A DNA stretch of 31,995 bases from a virus: positions 1-31,995 of IMG/VR virus record IMGVR_UViG_3300030380_001603; one strand, given 5' to 3'. A program made the position numbers and the translations under genes. Below are positions 9,335 to 17,136 of the stretch, piece by piece; position 1 is the first letter of the stretch, and the number at the start of each line of letters is the position of its first letter. The notes below the pieces were generated by a model that worked only from the letters and a program-made list of their open reading frames with translations, was not told the DNA's origin and made no database searches.

Positions 9335-10366
9335 ATGGCTTATACAAGTGCTAATTTACCTACTGTTAATCAGTATGATGTAAATAAAACAATACTTGAA
9401 CCTTTATTCTTAGGTCAAGATTATATGCAATATATGGATGTTATGCCAAATGTTGCAGGAACAATCGTATTAGATAGATTCCAAGCGTTAAGTGGTATTA
9501 CTAAAGCGTTTGCTTCAGGTGCTTTCTCTGCTGAAACAGGTGAGAAGGGTGCTGCTGTAACTATCACTCCAAAAAGAATGGAAGCTGAAATCGCTTTTGC
9601 AGGTAACTCTTTATTCAACAAGATGAAAGGTCAGTTGATGAGAGGTGGACATGACTTCGACAATGTTGATGGAACTGTTGTAAAAAACATTCTACTTGAC
9701 TTAATCGGACAAGGTGTTCAGTCTGACTTCAATCGTCAGTTGTGGTTATCTACTTTAGATTCATCTGCCCCTGATGCTGACTTCGGTATCTATGATGGTA
9801 TATTTGAGTCTGCCTTCAATGCTTCTGCTAACTTTATTACTAGAGAGTATTCAGGTCTTTCTACTCAAGCTGATGATGCTGTTTTAGCAACAGGTAACGG
9901 TGTTAAAATCCTACAAGGATTATATGACTCTGCTACTCCTGAGTTGCTAGGTGCAGGAAACCACGTTTTCTTTGTATCAGGTGACATCGCTGATGACTAC
10001 TTGGTTACATTAGAAGGAACAGGTTATGCAGCAGGTGGTTACGGAACTTTAGTAAACGGTATGCCACAGCTTATGTATAGAGGTATTCCTGTTGTTGTTC
10101 GTAGAGATTGGGATATTGCTTTAGCTGCTGACTCTACTCCTATCAACGGTGCTTCAAGTGCCAATGAAACTCACAGAGCAATGCTAACTACTAAGGATGC
10201 CTTCGTTGTTGCTACTGACTTCAGCTCTAACTCTGTTGAGCAGTGGTACTCAAACGATAACAAAGAGTATCGTTTCCGAGTAGCTTACTCTGTTGGTTGT
10301 GCTTTGAAAGATGGTAAACTAGCTGTTTACTATACTCCAAACGCAATGGATACTTCAGGTTACTAA
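9335..10366 (+). CDS. Major capsid protein
   Basis: A 343-residue protein directly after the protease/scaffold gene, where the major capsid is expected. The N-terminus (MAYTSANLPTVNQYDVN) leads into a helical arm, then AETGEKGAAVTITPKRMEAE, an FDNVDGTVVKNILLDLIGQG helix and long mixed alpha/beta sequence, consistent with an HK97-type capsid. Alanine, glycine, GCT and GGT codons are frequent, as in highly expressed genes. A shared A/T-rich leader precedes it and a strong terminator follows at 10381, suggesting high controlled expression. It may be cut by the upstream protease; no cleavage site was assigned. Confidence 0.85.
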   Translation: MAYTSANLPTVNQYDVNKTILEPLFLGQDYMQYMDVMPNVAGTIVLDRFQALSGITKAFASGAFSAETGEKGAAVTITPKRMEAEIAFAGNSLFNKMKGQLMRGGHDFDNVDGTVVKNILLDLIGQGVQSDFNRQLWLSTLDSSAPDADFGIYDGIFESAFNASANFITREYSGLSTQADDAVLATGNGVKILQGLYDSATPELLGAGNHVFFVSGDIADDYLVTLEGTGYAAGGYGTLVNGMPQLMYRGIPVVVRRDWDIALAADSTPINGASSANETHRAMLTTKDAFVVATDFSSNSVEQWYSNDNKEYRFRVAYSVGCALKDGKLAVYYTPNAMDTSGY

Positions 10367-10380
10367 TAATTGAATTAATT

Positions 10381-10412
10381 AAGGGGGATGAAATACTCCC
10401 CCTTATATTTTT
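10381..10412 (+). terminator. Rho-independent terminator after major capsid gene
   Basis: AAGGGGGA (10381-10388) and TCCCCCTT (10397-10404) form a perfect 8-bp stem with an 8-base loop, followed by ATATTTTT. It lies between the capsid gene and 10434. No promoter is obvious between them, so some read-through is likely. Confidence 0.85.
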
Positions 10413-10433
10413 AACTTTTAATATAATAATAAA
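10411..10433 (+). promoter_or_regulatory. A/T-rich leader, near copy of the capsid leader
   Basis: TTAACTTTTAATATAATA at 10411 differs at one position from the 18 bases before the capsid gene and is followed by a similar A-rich run to ATG. The duplication suggests the same translation-boosting leader serves two abundant virion proteins. Confidence 0.4.
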
Positions 10434-10997
10434 ATGGCAATAGAAAATATCTCAGTAGCACATACTGATATGGAGAACAGAGGTGGTCTTAAAGCTCTAG
10501 GTGTTTATTTGTTTTCTGACATTTCTGCTATCACTTTTGATACGGATGGGAATCATCAGATTACTGCTATAACTGATTCAAGCGGTAAGTTGTTTGAGTT
10601 AAAGCAAGGCACAGGTTCTTTGACCTCAACAGGAACTAAGGAGGGCGGAACTATTATGTTTGAACATACTGTTACAGCATATATTCCAAACCTTTCTGAT
10701 GCACATTTAAGTGCAATAGACAATCTTTCAAACAGAAATTTAGTTGTTATGTGTCAAGATTATAATGACAACACATACGCTGTTGGTTTGTCGCAAAAAT
10801 TTCACGTTGGTGCAGCTACGGATGCTCACAACCAAATGTTTGCAAGATTATCAAGTGTTGAAATGAACACAGGTGCTGCCTTAGGAGATGAAACAGGTGC
10901 TACACTTACATTTACTTGTAGCTCAGGTGAGCTTCCTTACTTAATTGAGGATGCTGTAACGATTGATGCCGCAGCAGGTACATTCTCAATAGCTTAA
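10434..10997 (+). CDS. Putative major tail tube protein (virion structural)
   Basis: A 187-residue protein of mostly beta-type sequence: ITFDTDGNHQITAIT, a GSLTSTGTKEGGTIMFEHTV block, RNLVVMCQDYNDNTYAVG, then GATLTFTCSSGELPYL near the end. Tail tube proteins of siphoviruses have this size and strand-rich pattern, and the gene is bracketed by its own leader and by terminators on both sides, like a highly expressed protein. Its place beside the capsid gene fits tube or head-decoration roles. The tail-tube call is an inference without a diagnostic motif. Confidence 0.5.
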   Translation: MAIENISVAHTDMENRGGLKALGVYLFSDISAITFDTDGNHQITAITDSSGKLFELKQGTGSLTSTGTKEGGTIMFEHTVTAYIPNLSDAHLSAIDNLSNRNLVVMCQDYNDNTYAVGLSQKFHVGAATDAHNQMFARLSSVEMNTGAALGDETGATLTFTCSSGELPYLIEDAVTIDAAAGTFSIA

Positions 10998-11017
10998 TAC
11001 TAATACTTAATACTTAG

Positions 11018-11049
11018 TTGGGGGTTCGCCCCTGACTTTGTATTTTTTT
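11018..11049 (+). terminator. Terminator with UUCG-type loop
   Basis: GGGGG at 11020-11024, TTCG loop and CCCC at 11029-11032 give a tight stem of four G-C pairs, followed after a short spacer by a run of eight T. It separates the tube candidate from the portal block. Confidence 0.7.
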
Positions 11050-11063
11050 TTATATATTGCACT

Positions 11064-11267
11064 ATGGCGTATAAAGCGAAAAAGAAATCAGGGGTTACTT
11101 ATTTTAAAGAAATCTCTATTGATTGGTCGAAAGCTACTCAAAAAGATTTGAAAAGCATTTTTGACTTAGGATATACTAAATTTGTAACAAAAGAAGATGC
11201 AAAACCGAAGAAAACCAAATCAAAAGCAAAAGAAGAATCAAGTCAAGACAACTCCGACAAAGAGTAG
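11064..11267 (+). CDS. Small basic/acidic protein before portal
   Basis: A 67-residue protein: an N-terminal basic part (MAYKAKKKSG), a middle segment with WSKATQKDLKSIFDLGYTKFV that could form a small helical fold, and a low-complexity K/E/S tail. Its last ~70 bases overlap the start of the portal gene in another frame. Small proteins of this kind often precede portals in Flavobacteriia phages and may be minor head proteins. No function recognised. Confidence 0.6.
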   Translation: MAYKAKKKSGVTYFKEISIDWSKATQKDLKSIFDLGYTKFVTKEDAKPKKTKSKAKEESSQDNSDKE

Positions 11268-12489
11268 TTTTAACACTAAGTATGCTTTTGTAAACCTATC
11301 CACCCCTGAAGTTAGTACAGAGGTTAAAGACCTTGACAGATTAAGAGAGGAATATATACCTTTTGGTAAAGACAATTTGTTTCCTCAGTATTTAGCTGAG
11401 TTAAAAAGACAGTCCTCAACGCATCGTTCAGTACTAGCTCAAAAGACCACGTTCACAACAGGTAGTGGATTTTTTACAAGAAACGAATCATTAGCAGAAT
11501 ACATTGACGACATCAACGCAGATGGAGAAAGTCTAAAGGATGTATTCAAGAAGTTGGCTGATGACTATTTTACTTATGGCAACGCCTATCTTGAAGGTGT
11601 TGTTTATGAGGGTGGTATAAACTTCTACCACAAAGATGCTGCCACAGCAAGGGTTAGTAAAAACAAGAAAACTGTTTGTTTTCACCCTGATTGGACTAAC
11701 TACAAAAAAAGTCCTGAGAAAAAGCAGGTAATACCTGTTTATCCAAATATTGCATCAAGTAGATTTGTTGTGCATTACAAAGACTATGAAAGTACATTTA
11801 ACTTTTATGGTTTGCCTGATTATGTTGCTTCTCTCGAACACATAGCGATTGACTATGAGATTGGTAAATTTAATCACACAGCATTTAAGAATGGCTTTAG
11901 TCCTTCAGCAATCGTTACAGTAAATAGCGACTTTGGTGAAGCAGAAGCTGAAAAGTTTGTTGAAACTGCCAAAGAAACATTGACAGGTAGTGGAAACAAC
12001 TCCAAGATATTATTCCTTGTTAAGAATGGTGAGGACAGCAGAGGTACTGACGTTCAGATAATTAGCAACAAGGAAGATGGTGACTTCTTAGATTTACAGA
12101 AGTTAACCGACCAAAATATTATTACTGCTCACAGATGGCAACCTGCCTTGAGTGGTATTGTTTCATCAGGAAAGATGAATAACACAGGTAGTGAGATTAG
12201 AATAGCTTATGAGTTGGCTATGAGTACGGTAATCAAAGACACTACAAATATTCTGCTATCACCAATCAAAAAGGTGTTAAGCAAAGAGTTAGGACTTGAT
12301 ACTGAGGATTTGCAGGTTGTGTATGAGCCACCAATCTCATTCCTATCAGACCTAGACCCCAAGCAAGTTCTTACAATCAACGAGCAGAGAATGATGTTAA
12401 ACAAAGACCTTCCTGAAATTGAGGATGGTGAGTTGTTAATATCTGACAGACAGACAATTAGAGTTGAACGACAAAACACAAACGTATAA
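11197..12489 (+). CDS. Portal protein
   Basis: A 430-residue protein with portal features: KYAFVNLSTPEV start, FGKDNLFPQYLAELKRQSS, TTFTTGSGFF, an LKDVFKKLADDYFTYGNAYL helix, the FYGLPDYVASLEHIAIDYEI stem region and the TAHRWQPALSGIVSSGKMNN segment. It forms the ring at the capsid vertex through which DNA is packaged. The only available ATG in frame is 11197, inside the preceding gene; conserved-looking sequence begins about 26 residues later, so the true start is uncertain. It ends in TAATG with the connector gene. Confidence 0.85.
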   Translation: MQNRRKPNQKQKKNQVKTTPTKSSFNTKYAFVNLSTPEVSTEVKDLDRLREEYIPFGKDNLFPQYLAELKRQSSTHRSVLAQKTTFTTGSGFFTRNESLAEYIDDINADGESLKDVFKKLADDYFTYGNAYLEGVVYEGGINFYHKDAATARVSKNKKTVCFHPDWTNYKKSPEKKQVIPVYPNIASSRFVVHYKDYESTFNFYGLPDYVASLEHIAIDYEIGKFNHTAFKNGFSPSAIVTVNSDFGEAEAEKFVETAKETLTGSGNNSKILFLVKNGEDSRGTDVQIISNKEDGDFLDLQKLTDQNIITAHRWQPALSGIVSSGKMNNTGSEIRIAYELAMSTVIKDTTNILLSPIKKVLSKELGLDTEDLQVVYEPPISFLSDLDPKQVLTINEQRMMLNKDLPEIEDGELLISDRQTIRVERQNTNV

Positions 12490-13019
12490 TGGCAAATGTA
12501 AGACAGTATAACAATCTTGTTACAGCATCTGAGGTGATTACACAATCGTTCACTAATCAAGCAACAGACCAAGCGTTGATTAGTAATGAGATAATTACCA
12601 TAGCTGAGTTAGCACATATCAAACCTTATCTTGGATTGGATATGTACGAGGAGTTAAAGACTCAAAATCACAATGATACTCTTACAACTGCCAACTCTGA
12701 CTTGCTTACCCACTACCTAAAACCTGCTCTTTGTTGGTATGTTAGATTTGAGGTTATGAATGAGATACAATACAACACAACCTCAGCAGGTCTTGTTGTC
12801 AACACATCTGACTTTAGCAGTCCTGCAAACGTAGAGCAGTTCAATCAGATGAAGAATGACACATTCAGAAAGGCACAAGTTCTTTTGGATGATATGATTG
12901 CTTACATCACACATGAAGACCAAACTAATGACTATCCTTTGTATGGTAAAGATGGTGATTACTCCACTCCTAATGATGGTGATTTGGCTAAGAAAATGAA
13001 CGGAATAATTTTTTACTAA
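12489..13019 (+). CDS. Head-tail connector protein (gp6-like)
   Basis: A 176-residue mostly helical protein: VTASEVITQSFTNQA, LAHIKPYLGLDMYEELK and a long helix LLTHYLKPALCWYVRFEVM, a pattern of gp6/gp15-type adaptor proteins that sit below the portal. It follows the portal by a TAATG overlap, the usual place for the first connector. The C-terminal ~30 residues are D/G-rich and probably flexible. The assignment rests on helix pattern and context. Confidence 0.6.
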   Translation: MANVRQYNNLVTASEVITQSFTNQATDQALISNEIITIAELAHIKPYLGLDMYEELKTQNHNDTLTTANSDLLTHYLKPALCWYVRFEVMNEIQYNTTSAGLVVNTSDFSSPANVEQFNQMKNDTFRKAQVLLDDMIAYITHEDQTNDYPLYGKDGDYSTPNDGDLAKKMNGIIFY

Positions 13020-14092
13020 TGGCAACAGACTTTCCGAAAAAAGGTGATGACAAAAAGATTTCTTTGCGTAACAGCGAGGAAAAGCAGTTTGACTATGAGT
13101 TTGCTAAAAATCTAAAAGAGCAACAGCCAAAGATATGGAAGGCAGGAGGTAACATTCGTGGTAACGAAGCGTTTATGCTTTGGGGTAGAGCTAGAGATGG
13201 TCAAGATACTGAAGCTATAAGAGAGTGGATAAAGGAAAGGGAAGCGTGGGCAAAAAGACATTTTAGAGATGGTCAAAAGTTTAAAGGAGATGTTGAGCCG
13301 AATCTCAGTAATGTGGCAGGAGTTGTCGCACAGATTAAATGGGGTGTTATCGGAAATCTTGGAGAACGAGGAATGAAAGATGTCATCTTGGAACTAACAA
13401 AAAAGTTGGAAGGAAGAAAAGATAATATGAAAAATAATATAGACCACGACTTACACATAGAGTTTAGTCAAGAAATGATGAAAGAGCTACATGAAAATGG
13501 TGAGCTTGAAATGACAACTGATGAGATGGGTGAGCCAATAGTTATAAAGTTCATGTATGATGCCGAAAAGTCTGATGAACTTATGAACGTAACTCCAACC
13601 GTCAAGAAAGGTTTAGAGGACAAGGTAAAAGAACATAACGAAGAAGTTAAAGACTTAAAAGTAGATTGGAATCCAAGAGTTACTTACAAGAAGTTGGAAA
13701 AAGTTTTTGACAGGGGAATCGGTGCGTATAAGACTAACCCTGAGAGTGTTAGACCTAACGTAAAAAGTCCTGAGCAGTGGGCATTTGCTCGTGTAAATTC
13801 TTTTCTTTTTGTAATGCGTAAAGGTCGTTTTCAAGGTGGTCAACACGACACCGACTTATTGCCCAAAGACCATCCTATGAAAAAAGCTATGGATGATGCT
13901 GAAAATCAGAAGGTTAGAAAAAACCCTGACTGCCCTGATGGGTATGAACATCAAATGCCTGATGGTAGCTATATGTGCGGCAAAGAGCATGGTGGTGGTG
14001 GTTATGGAAACTATGATGAGAAAAAGATTTTGAATTTCCTAAATATAATTAAAGAAGATTTAATAACACAAATAAAACTAATTAAGAAGTAA
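13019..14092 (+). CDS. Virion-associated protein with C-terminal DUF5824-like region
   Basis: A 357-residue protein in two parts. Residues ~60-125 contain IREWIKEREAWAKRHFRDG and NLSNVAGVVAQIKWGVIGNL, a block I have seen in marine phage virion proteins. Residues ~220-285 contain YKKLEKVFDRGIGAYKTN and SPEQWAFARVNSFLFVMRKG, resembling DUF5824. The tail has CPDGYEHQMPDGSYMCG and a glycine run, possibly a small metal-binding or cross-linked end. It starts in TAATG with the connector gene. Probably a structural or ejected protein; function unknown. Confidence 0.55.
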   Translation: MATDFPKKGDDKKISLRNSEEKQFDYEFAKNLKEQQPKIWKAGGNIRGNEAFMLWGRARDGQDTEAIREWIKEREAWAKRHFRDGQKFKGDVEPNLSNVAGVVAQIKWGVIGNLGERGMKDVILELTKKLEGRKDNMKNNIDHDLHIEFSQEMMKELHENGELEMTTDEMGEPIVIKFMYDAEKSDELMNVTPTVKKGLEDKVKEHNEEVKDLKVDWNPRVTYKKLEKVFDRGIGAYKTNPESVRPNVKSPEQWAFARVNSFLFVMRKGRFQGGQHDTDLLPKDHPMKKAMDDAENQKVRKNPDCPDGYEHQMPDGSYMCGKEHGGGGYGNYDEKKILNFLNIIKEDLITQIKLIKK

Positions 14093-14093
14093 A

Positions 14094-14558
14094 ATGGCAA
14101 CAACAATACAAAATGCAACCCTTACTGTTGTGGTAACAGAAACACTTTCTTTAGGTGGAACTCAGTATGGTGGCACAAAAACTCTTGAGATAGCTGACAT
14201 AAATGAAGTGTTTAAAAGAATAGTAAAGTGTTCAGCTAGTCAAACCACAACTATTGCAACATTCAACGGAAACGCTTTTGCATCAGATAATGCTATTGAT
14301 TTAGAGGATGCCAAGTATATCAGAGTAACTAACCTTGATGATACCAACCCTGTTGAGTTGGCTATCGTAGGTGCTGCTACATTATATCAAGTAAGACTTG
14401 GTGCAGGTGAATCTCATATGCTAGGTGCACCTGATGATTTGATGTTAGCAGAAGCAGACACATCTCCTAGCTTTGGCACTATGGCTGACATAGCTAGTGT
14501 TCAGGTTAACCCTGCAAGTAATGACGTAGATATTGAAATTTTTGTAGCATCAGCATAA
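14094..14558 (+). CDS. Putative virion structural protein (154 aa)
   Basis: A beta-rich, threonine- and alanine-rich protein with VVVTETLSLGGTQYGG, IVKCSASQTTTIATFNG and YIRVTNLDDTNPVELAIVG, strongly resembling decoration or fibre-type virion proteins of marine phages. There are no membrane segments or enzymatic motifs. It is separated from its neighbours by a single base on each side, so it is in the same operon as the connector and fibre-like genes. The exact virion location is not known. Confidence 0.55.
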   Translation: MATTIQNATLTVVVTETLSLGGTQYGGTKTLEIADINEVFKRIVKCSASQTTTIATFNGNAFASDNAIDLEDAKYIRVTNLDDTNPVELAIVGAATLYQVRLGAGESHMLGAPDDLMLAEADTSPSFGTMADIASVQVNPASNDVDIEIFVASA

Positions 14559-14559
14559 T

Positions 14560-15165
14560 ATGGCAAGTAACGAACACAGCAGTTTAGACAACTCACAACT
14601 TCACGTTCCTAAAGATTTTAGTTCAGCAGCTAACAATACTGTTCTTACCAAGAATAGTGCAGGTAGCTTGGAGTGGCAAGACGATAGATTAAGAACCACT
14701 CACTTTGTAAGAGTTTCAGGATTTTTAAGCAAGTCAACGACAGATGAATATGCACCAACTTATGCAGGTAACGCAACACACACGTTTGATACTGTCGTAA
14801 CCAACCCAACTAATGACGGACAAGATGCTGTGGCTCAATCTGTACTTTATTGCTTGAGAGATGGGTATGTAGGTGCATTTGGCGGTGTAATTGCTATAAA
14901 CAGTCCAAGAAGCGTTGAGATAAGAATATACAAAGGAACTCCTACTGATGAGAGTAGTTCAGGTTTTGCTTTGACACAATTAGGAGATACGATAACAGAA
15001 GGAGGAGAGGGTGCTACTACACCAAATGTTTTTTCAGTAACTTCTTTATCTTCATCATCATCTTTTTCAGCAGGTGATGTTTTAATAGTAACGCTGAAGC
15101 CAACAGCAGCATCAGCAACGACAGCAAGACTTAATTCAACCGTTGAGGTTGTTTATACAGCATAA
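14560..15165 (+). CDS. Putative head fibre / decoration protein
   Basis: A 201-residue protein. The N-terminus NEHSSLDNSQLHVPKDF followed by NTVLTKNSAGSLEWQDD is a recognisable opening of fibre-like virion proteins in Flavobacteriia phages. The rest is strand-rich and ends in a serine-rich stretch and a jelly-roll-like closing pair (VLIVTLKPTAASATTARLN). It is probably attached to the virion by its N-terminus with an outward C-terminal domain. Surface adhesion is inferred. Confidence 0.5.
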   Translation: MASNEHSSLDNSQLHVPKDFSSAANNTVLTKNSAGSLEWQDDRLRTTHFVRVSGFLSKSTTDEYAPTYAGNATHTFDTVVTNPTNDGQDAVAQSVLYCLRDGYVGAFGGVIAINSPRSVEIRIYKGTPTDESSSGFALTQLGDTITEGGEGATTPNVFSVTSLSSSSSFSAGDVLIVTLKPTAASATTARLNSTVEVVYTA

Positions 15166-15167
15166 CA

Positions 15168-15419
15168 ATGGCAAGAGCAACAGCAGCACAAGAAATAGCA
15201 CTTATGAAACAAAGAATGGACTCTATGGAGGATAAGTTAGATAAAATGGATAAAAAGCTAGACGACTTAACAAAGAATCTTCTTGACCCTGATAGGGGTG
15301 TTGTTTCTAGGGTAAACATAAACACATCTGCTAGACTTACTATGCAGAAAGCATTATGGACTTTGTGGACTGTTGTAATCGGCTCATTGGTAGCTTATTT
15401 CTTCTCTAACAATGGCTAA
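15168..15419 (+). CDS. Small coiled-coil membrane protein
   Basis: An 83-residue protein: coiled coil at ~10-40 (MKQRMDSMEDKLDKMDKKLD), a short linker, then one C-terminal membrane segment (LWTLWTVVIGSLVAYFF, ~62-80). It begins the run of small membrane proteins before the lysis gene and overlaps the next small gene by eight bases. It could be a holin accessory or a spanin-like element. Confidence 0.6.
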   Translation: MARATAAQEIALMKQRMDSMEDKLDKMDKKLDDLTKNLLDPDRGVVSRVNINTSARLTMQKALWTLWTVVIGSLVAYFFSNNG

Positions 15420-15543
15420 GGGTATATCTTTTAAGTTTAGAGAGAAGCCAAAAACTAAAAGGAAGGGCATACACTCTAAGAATAAGAGTAGAACAAAGGG
15501 TGGAAAGCAATACAAGAAATCATATAACGGACAAGGCAAATGA
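15412..15543 (+). CDS. 43-aa strongly basic miniprotein
   Basis: ATG at 15412 and TGA at 15541-15543 give 43 residues, about 40% Lys/Arg, starting MAKGISFKFREKPKTKRKG and ending in a glycine/lysine-rich tail. It overlaps both neighbours (start inside the previous gene, stop in ATGA with the next), so it is part of the operon. Small basic proteins of this type occur in related phage structural/lysis regions; nucleic-acid binding is a guess. Confidence 0.6.
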   Translation: MAKGISFKFREKPKTKRKGIHSKNKSRTKGGKQYKKSYNGQGK

Positions 15544-15755
15544 TGGAAGAAATTTTAAAGTTAATAGAAGGTTATGGTTTGCCATTAGTTTTATTATTAG
15601 GTGCTTTGTATGCTCTTTATCGTTTCCTAGTTTTTTCACTTTATGAGGTAAAAAACCAATTTAGTCGACATCACGAACGAGCAGCAGATAATATCAATGA
15701 AATGATGAAAAAAATTGATATTATATTAGAGTTCATAAAAAGAAATGATAAGTAA
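15540..15755 (+). CDS. Small membrane protein, possible holin or holin accessory
   Basis: 71 residues with one N-terminal membrane segment (GYGLPLVLLLGALYALYRFLVF, ~11-32) and a charged amphipathic C-terminal half. It is within the lysis region, overlapping the basic miniprotein by ATGATG and the next membrane gene by 11 bases. The topology resembles single-span holin-type proteins (BhlA-like), but the 3TM holin at 16649 is the stronger holin candidate. Confidence 0.55.
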   Translation: MMEEILKLIEGYGLPLVLLLGALYALYRFLVFSLYEVKNQFSRHHERAADNINEMMKKIDIILEFIKRNDK

Positions 15756-15963
15756 AAATTTTGAAATATCTGTTGGTAATATAATATGGATAGTGGGTGT
15801 TATATTTACAATGGGTATTGCATATAGTCAAATAGGACAGTTAGAAGAAGATATAGTTGTTCTTGAAAGAAGATTGGAAAAGAAGATAAAAGTTATCAAT
15901 GAGAATGACGATAAGATAAATGAATTAGAAAAAGAAATAGCTAAATTAAAAGGTTGTAAATAA
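15745..15963 (+). CDS. Membrane-anchored coiled-coil protein, i-spanin candidate
   Basis: 72 residues: a membrane segment near the N-terminus (IIWIVGVIFTMGIAYSQIG) and then an uninterrupted coiled coil (LEEDIVVLERRLEKKIKVI onward). That is the layout of inner-membrane spanins. It overlaps its neighbours and sits directly before a small Cys-rich protein and the lysis gene. Spanin function is inferred from topology and position. Confidence 0.5.
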   Translation: MISKNFEISVGNIIWIVGVIFTMGIAYSQIGQLEEDIVVLERRLEKKIKVINENDDKINELEKEIAKLKGCK

Positions 15964-16082
15964 TGAAACACATTTGTAATATAATATATATTTTGACATT
16001 TGGTAAAGTTTGTTTTGGCAAATGTAAGGTTTGTAAAAAAAGCTGTGAAACTGCTGAAACTGCTGAAACTGCTGAGTCTTAA
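15963..16082 (+). CDS. 39-aa Cys-rich miniprotein with Glu-Thr-Ala repeats
   Basis: ATG at 15963 sits in TAATG with the previous gene and the stop at 16080-16082 sits in TAATG with the next gene, so this short frame is precisely embedded. It encodes a hydrophobic N-terminus, five cysteines (FGKVCFGKCKVCKKSC) and a C-terminal (ETA)3. The three ETA units are also three tandem copies of the GAAACTGC motif. An o-spanin lipoprotein is possible, given the i-spanin candidate next door, but there is no clear lipobox. Confidence 0.5.
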   Translation: MKHICNIIYILTFGKVCFGKCKVCKKSCETAETAETAES

Positions 16083-16561
16083 TGGAATTAGTTGTACTTA
16101 GATATAACATATCATCTGATAGCACAAATGGTATGCTATTGGAAAAGACTTGGATAGGTTACGACTTTCTTTGCTACACCCTTGAGGATGAGGAAAGGGA
16201 TGTCAAGGTCAAGGGGGAAACAATGATACCCTATGGCAGATACGAAATAAAATTACGAAGGGAAGGTGGTTTTCATAAGAGATATAGCGAAAGGTTTGCT
16301 GATATACACGATGGTATGTTGCATATCACTAATGTTCCTAACTTTGAGTATATTCTTATACATTGTGGTAACACTGATGAACACACGAGTGGTTGCTTAC
16401 TTTTGGGCGATTCTCAAGAGAATAATGGCTTGATTACAGGTGGATTCATTGGCAAGTCATCACAGGCATACAAAAGGGTTTACCGTAAAATTGTTGAGGA
16501 ATTACAAAAAGGAGAACAAGTATTCATAGAATACAAACATACTAATGATTTTTTTAACTAA
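16082..16561 (+). CDS. DUF5675-family lysis-associated protein (YkuD-like motif)
   Basis: A 159-residue protein with the features of DUF5675: LVVLRYNISSD opening, FLCYTLEDEERD, GETMIPYGRYEIKLRR, and the motif IHCGNTDEHTSGCLLLG (His94, Gly96, Cys105), which is like the His/Cys site of L,D-transpeptidase-type folds. Proteins of this family are found in phage lysis regions and may act on peptidoglycan. It lies between the small membrane proteins and the holin. The cell-wall role is inferred; no signal peptide is present, so export would need the holin. Confidence 0.7.
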   Translation: MELVVLRYNISSDSTNGMLLEKTWIGYDFLCYTLEDEERDVKVKGETMIPYGRYEIKLRREGGFHKRYSERFADIHDGMLHITNVPNFEYILIHCGNTDEHTSGCLLLGDSQENNGLITGGFIGKSSQAYKRVYRKIVEELQKGEQVFIEYKHTNDFFN

Positions 16562-16570
16562 CCCTTGCCA

Positions 16571-16646
16571 AAGGGTTTGTAAAGGGTAGTTTATACCCTA
16601 TATAATAAAGATAAAACTAAATATAAAGATAAAGATAAGGTTAAGG
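16571..16646 (+). repeat. Iteron/hairpin module, copy A
   Basis: AAGGGTTTGTAAAGGGT at 16571-16587, inverted repeat AGGGTA/TACCCT at 16583-16588 and 16594-16599, then ATAAAG-type repeats ending AAAGATAAAGATAAGG (16625-16640). The 29-base layout from first AAGGGT to end of the inverted repeat is the same as in copy C (26495). An extra inverted repeat, AACCCTT/AAGGGTT, begins just upstream at 16560. It is between the lysis gene and the holin gene. Confidence 0.7.
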
Positions 16647-16648
16647 AT

Positions 16649-17038
16649 ATGAATATATTGGGAAAGATTTTTTCTTCAGGTGCAAAAGATTTGGTAGACT
16701 CCGTTGGAACTGCCATAGATAAGATACATACCTCAGCAGAGGAAAAGGAACTCATAAAAGCTGAGGTGGAAAAGATAATACTAGACCACGACCACAGGAT
16801 GCAACAGGAGGTAACTAAGCGTTGGGAAGCTGATATGCAGGGTAATTGGCTAACAAAGTCCATTAGACCACTATCATTGGCTTTCTTGCTTGTTGTTCTT
16901 ACGATATTTACCTTAGTTGACTTCGGATTTGTGGACTTGCAAATTAAAGATTCTTGGATTGACCTTTGGCAATTACTAGCCATTACTGCTTTTGGTGCAT
17001 ATTTTGGAGGTCGTTCCATCGAAAAAACACGAAAATAA
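16649..17038 (+). CDS. Holin, 3TM/GTA type
   Basis: A 129-residue protein. A charged N-terminal half with helix EEKELIKAEVEKIILDHDHR is followed by the typical NWLTKSIRPLSLAFLLVVL motif, a membrane segment at ~74-92, a short loop, and a second segment at ~104-121 ending GAYFGGRSIEKTRK. This pattern is characteristic of the 3TM (GTA-type) holin family, which forms pores in the inner membrane at lysis. It follows the iteron module A and precedes a promoter region. The family call is confident. Confidence 0.8.
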   Translation: MNILGKIFSSGAKDLVDSVGTAIDKIHTSAEEKELIKAEVEKIILDHDHRMQQEVTKRWEADMQGNWLTKSIRPLSLAFLLVVLTIFTLVDFGFVDLQIKDSWIDLWQLLAITAFGAYFGGRSIEKTRK

Positions 17039-17061
17039 CTTTTTACTTCTCATTTTTTTCT

Positions 17062-17069
17062 TATATTTG
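17062..17069 (+). promoter_or_regulatory. Upstream copy of duplicated promoter core
   Basis: TATATTTG within the first copy of the 20-bp direct repeat. A transcript from here would run through the hairpin at 17111-17136 before the second promoter. No well-spaced TTG was found upstream, so activity is less certain than for the second copy. Confidence 0.4.
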
Positions 17070-17110
17070 CACATACGTTTGTATGACATTCAATTTTGTT
17101 TTAGTTTTCG

Positions 17111-17136
17111 AGGGGGGTGTTTAGTCGCACCTCCCT
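17111..17136 (+). terminator. Hairpin, possible attenuator or terminator
   Basis: AGGGGGGTG (17111-17119) pairs with CACCTCCCT (17128-17136) over nine pairs with one G-T, with an 8-base loop. T-rich sequence follows, but the longest T-run starts 13 bases later. The 3' arm abuts the TTG of the downstream promoter, so it could stop the upstream transcript or act as an operator. Confidence 0.5.

Noticed and set aside
11041-11063. Promoter candidate TATATATTG before 11064
   Set aside because: It lacks the TTTG of the -7 element and a TTG at usable distance; the T-run belongs to the terminator.
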